Source: Hyphomicrobium sp.
Lineage (GTDB): Bacteria; Pseudomonadota; Alphaproteobacteria; Rhizobiales; Hyphomicrobiaceae
Length of the DNA: 64,000 nt
Assembly: GCF_009026145.1 (NCBI RefSeq)
Contig: NZ_WBUE01000003.1
Span: 62,001-126,000, forward strand
Direction: 5' to 3'
Position 1 is the stretch's first letter; each line of letters begins with the position of its first letter. The position numbers and the translations under genes were made by a program. Positions 62,274 to 64,000 of this stretch are shown here, one piece after another. The notes under the pieces were generated by a model. The model was not told the origin of the DNA. It did no database searches and saw nothing but the letters and a program-made list of their open reading frames with translations.

Positions 62274-63485
62274 ATGGCGAGCCCGTCAGCCAGAACCTTC
62301 CCCACGGCATCTTCCGCGCAACAGATCCGCGCCTACCGCGGGCCGGCGTTCTTAAGCTTTGGCTTTCGCCCTTTCTTTCTCGGCGGCAGCATCTGGGCCG
62401 CCCTCGCCCTCGCGCTTTGGCTCCCGATGCTGGAAGGCTTGTTGACGCTGCCGACCGCGTTCAATCCTGTTGATTGGCATGCCCACGAGCTGCTTTACGG
62501 CTTCCTGCCGGCGATCGTCTCCGGCTTCCTGCTGACCGCCGTGCCGAATTGGACGGGACGGCTGCCGATCCTGGGGACGCCGCTGCTGGCGTTGTTTCTC
62601 CTCTGGATTGCCGGGCGCGTCGCGATCGCGAGCTCTGCTCTGATCGGACCATGGCTGGCGGCCACCATCGATCTCGCCTTCCTCGCAACCTTGATCGCCG
62701 TCATCGCGCGCGAGATCGTTGCGGGGCGCAATTACAGGAACCTGCGCGTTCTCGTGCTGGTCAGCCTGCTGCTCGCCGGCAATGCGGTGTTTCACGGCGA
62801 GGCCCTTCTGGGGGGCACAGATGGCTACGGCAAGCGCATCGGCATCGCCGCCGTCGTGCTGCTGATCTCGCTCATCGGCGGGCGCATCATTCCGAGCTTT
62901 ACCAGGAATTGGCTGGTCCAGCATTTCCCCGGACGCTTGCCGGTCCCCTTCGAACGCTTCGACGCGCTGGTGGTCATTGCCACGGCGGTCGCGCTGCTCG
63001 GATGGATCGTGGCGCCCGACAATGGCGTCACGGCCGTTCTGCTGCTCATCGCCGGTACCGCTCACACGGCGCGACTGGCACGCTGGGCCGGCGACCGCAC
63101 GATAGGCGAAGCCTTGGTTCTGGTTCTGCACGTCGGCTATGCATTCGTTCCGTTGGGCTTCTTCCTCGTTGCACTTTCCATCCTTGCGCCGGACGTCATC
63201 GTTGCGAGCGGCGCGCTGCACGGCTGGACCGTCGGGGCTGTCGGCCTCATGACGCTCGCCGTGATGACGCGCGCGAGCCTCGGGCACTCGGGGCGTGAGC
63301 TGACGGCGAGCTGGCCCATCACAGGGCTCTACGTGGCGGCGCTGACGGCTGCCGCCGCGCGCATCGTGGCGGCGTTCGATGTCGCGCGCATGCCGATGCT
63401 GCACGTTTCCGCCGCCGCATGGGTGATAGCCTTCGGCGGCTTCGCGCTCATCTACTGGCCAATGCTCACCAGGCCACGACAATGA
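62274..63485 (+). CDS. nnrS: NnrS family membrane protein
   Basis: A protein of 403 aa, 12 predicted membrane segments; FRPFFLGGSIWAAL at the start and DWHAHELLYGF are NnrS signatures. NnrS is a haem/copper membrane protein that relieves nitrosative stress and supports denitrification. Followed by nsrR after 43 bp. Confidence 0.92.
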   Translation: MASPSARTFPTASSAQQIRAYRGPAFLSFGFRPFFLGGSIWAALALALWLPMLEGLLTLPTAFNPVDWHAHELLYGFLPAIVSGFLLTAVPNWTGRLPILGTPLLALFLLWIAGRVAIASSALIGPWLAATIDLAFLATLIAVIAREIVAGRNYRNLRVLVLVSLLLAGNAVFHGEALLGGTDGYGKRIGIAAVVLLISLIGGRIIPSFTRNWLVQHFPGRLPVPFERFDALVVIATAVALLGWIVAPDNGVTAVLLLIAGTAHTARLARWAGDRTIGEALVLVLHVGYAFVPLGFFLVALSILAPDVIVASGALHGWTVGAVGLMTLAVMTRASLGHSGRELTASWPITGLYVAALTAAAARIVAAFDVARMPMLHVSAAAWVIAFGGFALIYWPMLTRPRQ

Positions 63486-63528
63486 GGTGTGGCCCAAGCC
63501 GGCAGCCGATCTAAATTGAAGGTGCGCC

Positions 63529-63960
63529 ATGCGCCTCACGCTGTTCTCGGACTACTCCCTGCGCATGCTGATGTATACGCACGCGGCTGGCGACCGCCTC
63601 GTCACCATCGAGGAGATGGCCGACGCCTACGGAATTTCGCGGGCACACCTCATGAAGGTTGCGGCGACGCTGACGCGTGCCGGCTATCTCGTCGCCGTGC
63701 GGGGGCGATCGGGCGGCCTGCGGCTCGCCAAACCGGCGGAAGAGATCGTGCTCGGGGACGTGGTCAGGGCGACCGAGCCGGATTTCGCCCTCGTCGAGTG
63801 CCTTGCCACCGGGAACCAGTGCGTCATCACCAAGTGCTGCAAGCTGCAGGGCGTGCTTCGCGACGCGCTGCAGCAGTTCCTCAGTGTGCTCGACAGCCAC
63901 ACGCTGGCCAGCATCGCGCTGAGGCCGCGGGACTTCCGCTCCATCCTCGAGCCCGCCTGA
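63529..63960 (+). CDS. nsrR: Rrf2-family NO sensor NsrR
   Basis: A protein of 143 aa. N-terminal winged HTH (ISRAHLMKVAATLTRAGYL) and cluster cysteines C91, C98, C103/C104 (ECLATGNQCVITKCCKL), as in NsrR. Nitric oxide destroys its [4Fe-4S] cluster and releases DNA. It may repress nnrS/fdxA through the repeat at 62172. Confidence 0.92.
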   Translation: MRLTLFSDYSLRMLMYTHAAGDRLVTIEEMADAYGISRAHLMKVAATLTRAGYLVAVRGRSGGLRLAKPAEEIVLGDVVRATEPDFALVECLATGNQCVITKCCKLQGVLRDALQQFLSVLDSHTLASIALRPRDFRSILEPA

Positions 63961-63988
63961 AGACCACCTCTAAGCCGGCTTTTGAGGC

Positions 63989-64000
63989 ATGAATCTTCCG
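63989..64000 (+). CDS. Possible start of the next gene, cut off by the window
   Basis: ATG at 63989 with GAGG directly before it; only four codons are inside the window, so no function can be given. Confidence 0.3.

Noticed and set aside
62352-63539. 395-codon open frame antisense to nnrS
   Set aside because: Low-complexity, charged translation; nnrS is well supported.
1-64000. CRISPR array, insertion sequences, prophage, tRNA or rRNA
   Set aside because: No regularly spaced repeats, transposase or integrase motifs, or RNA gene sequences were recognised on reading.

Overview
This window looks like a high-GC alphaproteobacterium, probably of the Hyphomicrobiales (Rhizobiales). The evidence is an AcpXL-type acyl carrier protein locus, PQQ genes, an alphaproteobacterial porin, the UbiT/UbiU/UbiV system and denitrification genes. 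No rRNA, tRNA, CRISPR array or insertion sequence was recognised. Nearly all of the window serves anaerobic or nitrogen-oxide-linked redox metabolism, envelope lipids and cofactors.

Layout. 0-5 kb: a papain-like amidase, then exported proteins on the minus strand (DUF3047, DUF547, two Cys-rich proteins with NPCAAK repeats, one of them fused to a c-type cytochrome, and an unknown His-rich protein). 5.3-11 kb: a tightly overlapping minus-strand operon (radical SAM, pyridine-nucleotide disulfide oxidoreductase, TVP38 membrane protein, DUF2064-type transferase, carboxymuconolactone-decarboxylase-like protein), a MAPEG gene with an amber codon right after its best start, and a family-2 glycosyltransferase. 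11.7-18.7 kb: porin-ubiX-ubiD, divergent from ubiT-ubiU-ubiV plus a DAO-type flavoprotein; this is the O2-independent ubiquinone pathway. 18.7-23.2 kb: an operon reading pqqA-pqqD-pqqE, a PuuD-like membrane protein, serC, a short PyrD-like protein and a c-type cytochrome lipoprotein. 23.4-24.2 kb: a cysteine-free Crp/Fnr regulator.

24.3-37.2 kb: the most interesting region, a type II fatty-acid/polyketide-like locus. It has the order of the rhizobial very-long-chain fatty acid genes (acpXL-fabZ-KS-KS-adh), but carries a second KS pair, no lpxXL, and extra FkbH, free ACP, MaoC-FabG fusion, double-hotdog MaoC and ELM1-like genes. 37.2-48.2 kb: narK-narG-narH-narJ-narI with a PpiC-type isomerase and a small unknown gene, a frameshifted DUF488 pseudogene and an exported pentapeptide-repeat protein. 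48.3-57.2 kb: a complete nosRZDFYLX operon. 57.3-64 kb: an AraC regulator, a TonB-dependent receptor, a methyltransferase, fdxA, nnrS and nsrR.

Regulation ties the window together. Seven 14-bp palindromes of the NNR/DNR type (TTRAY-N4-GTYAA, ideal form TTAAC-N4-GTCAA) lie in front of pqqA, the ELM1-like gene/crp, the acpXL/fabG divergent pair, narK (two), the pentapeptide gene and nosR. Most sit where a class II activator would act. Denitrification, PQQ synthesis and the lipid locus therefore look like one nitrogen-oxide or low-oxygen regulon. Nitrite and NO reductase genes are not in this window.
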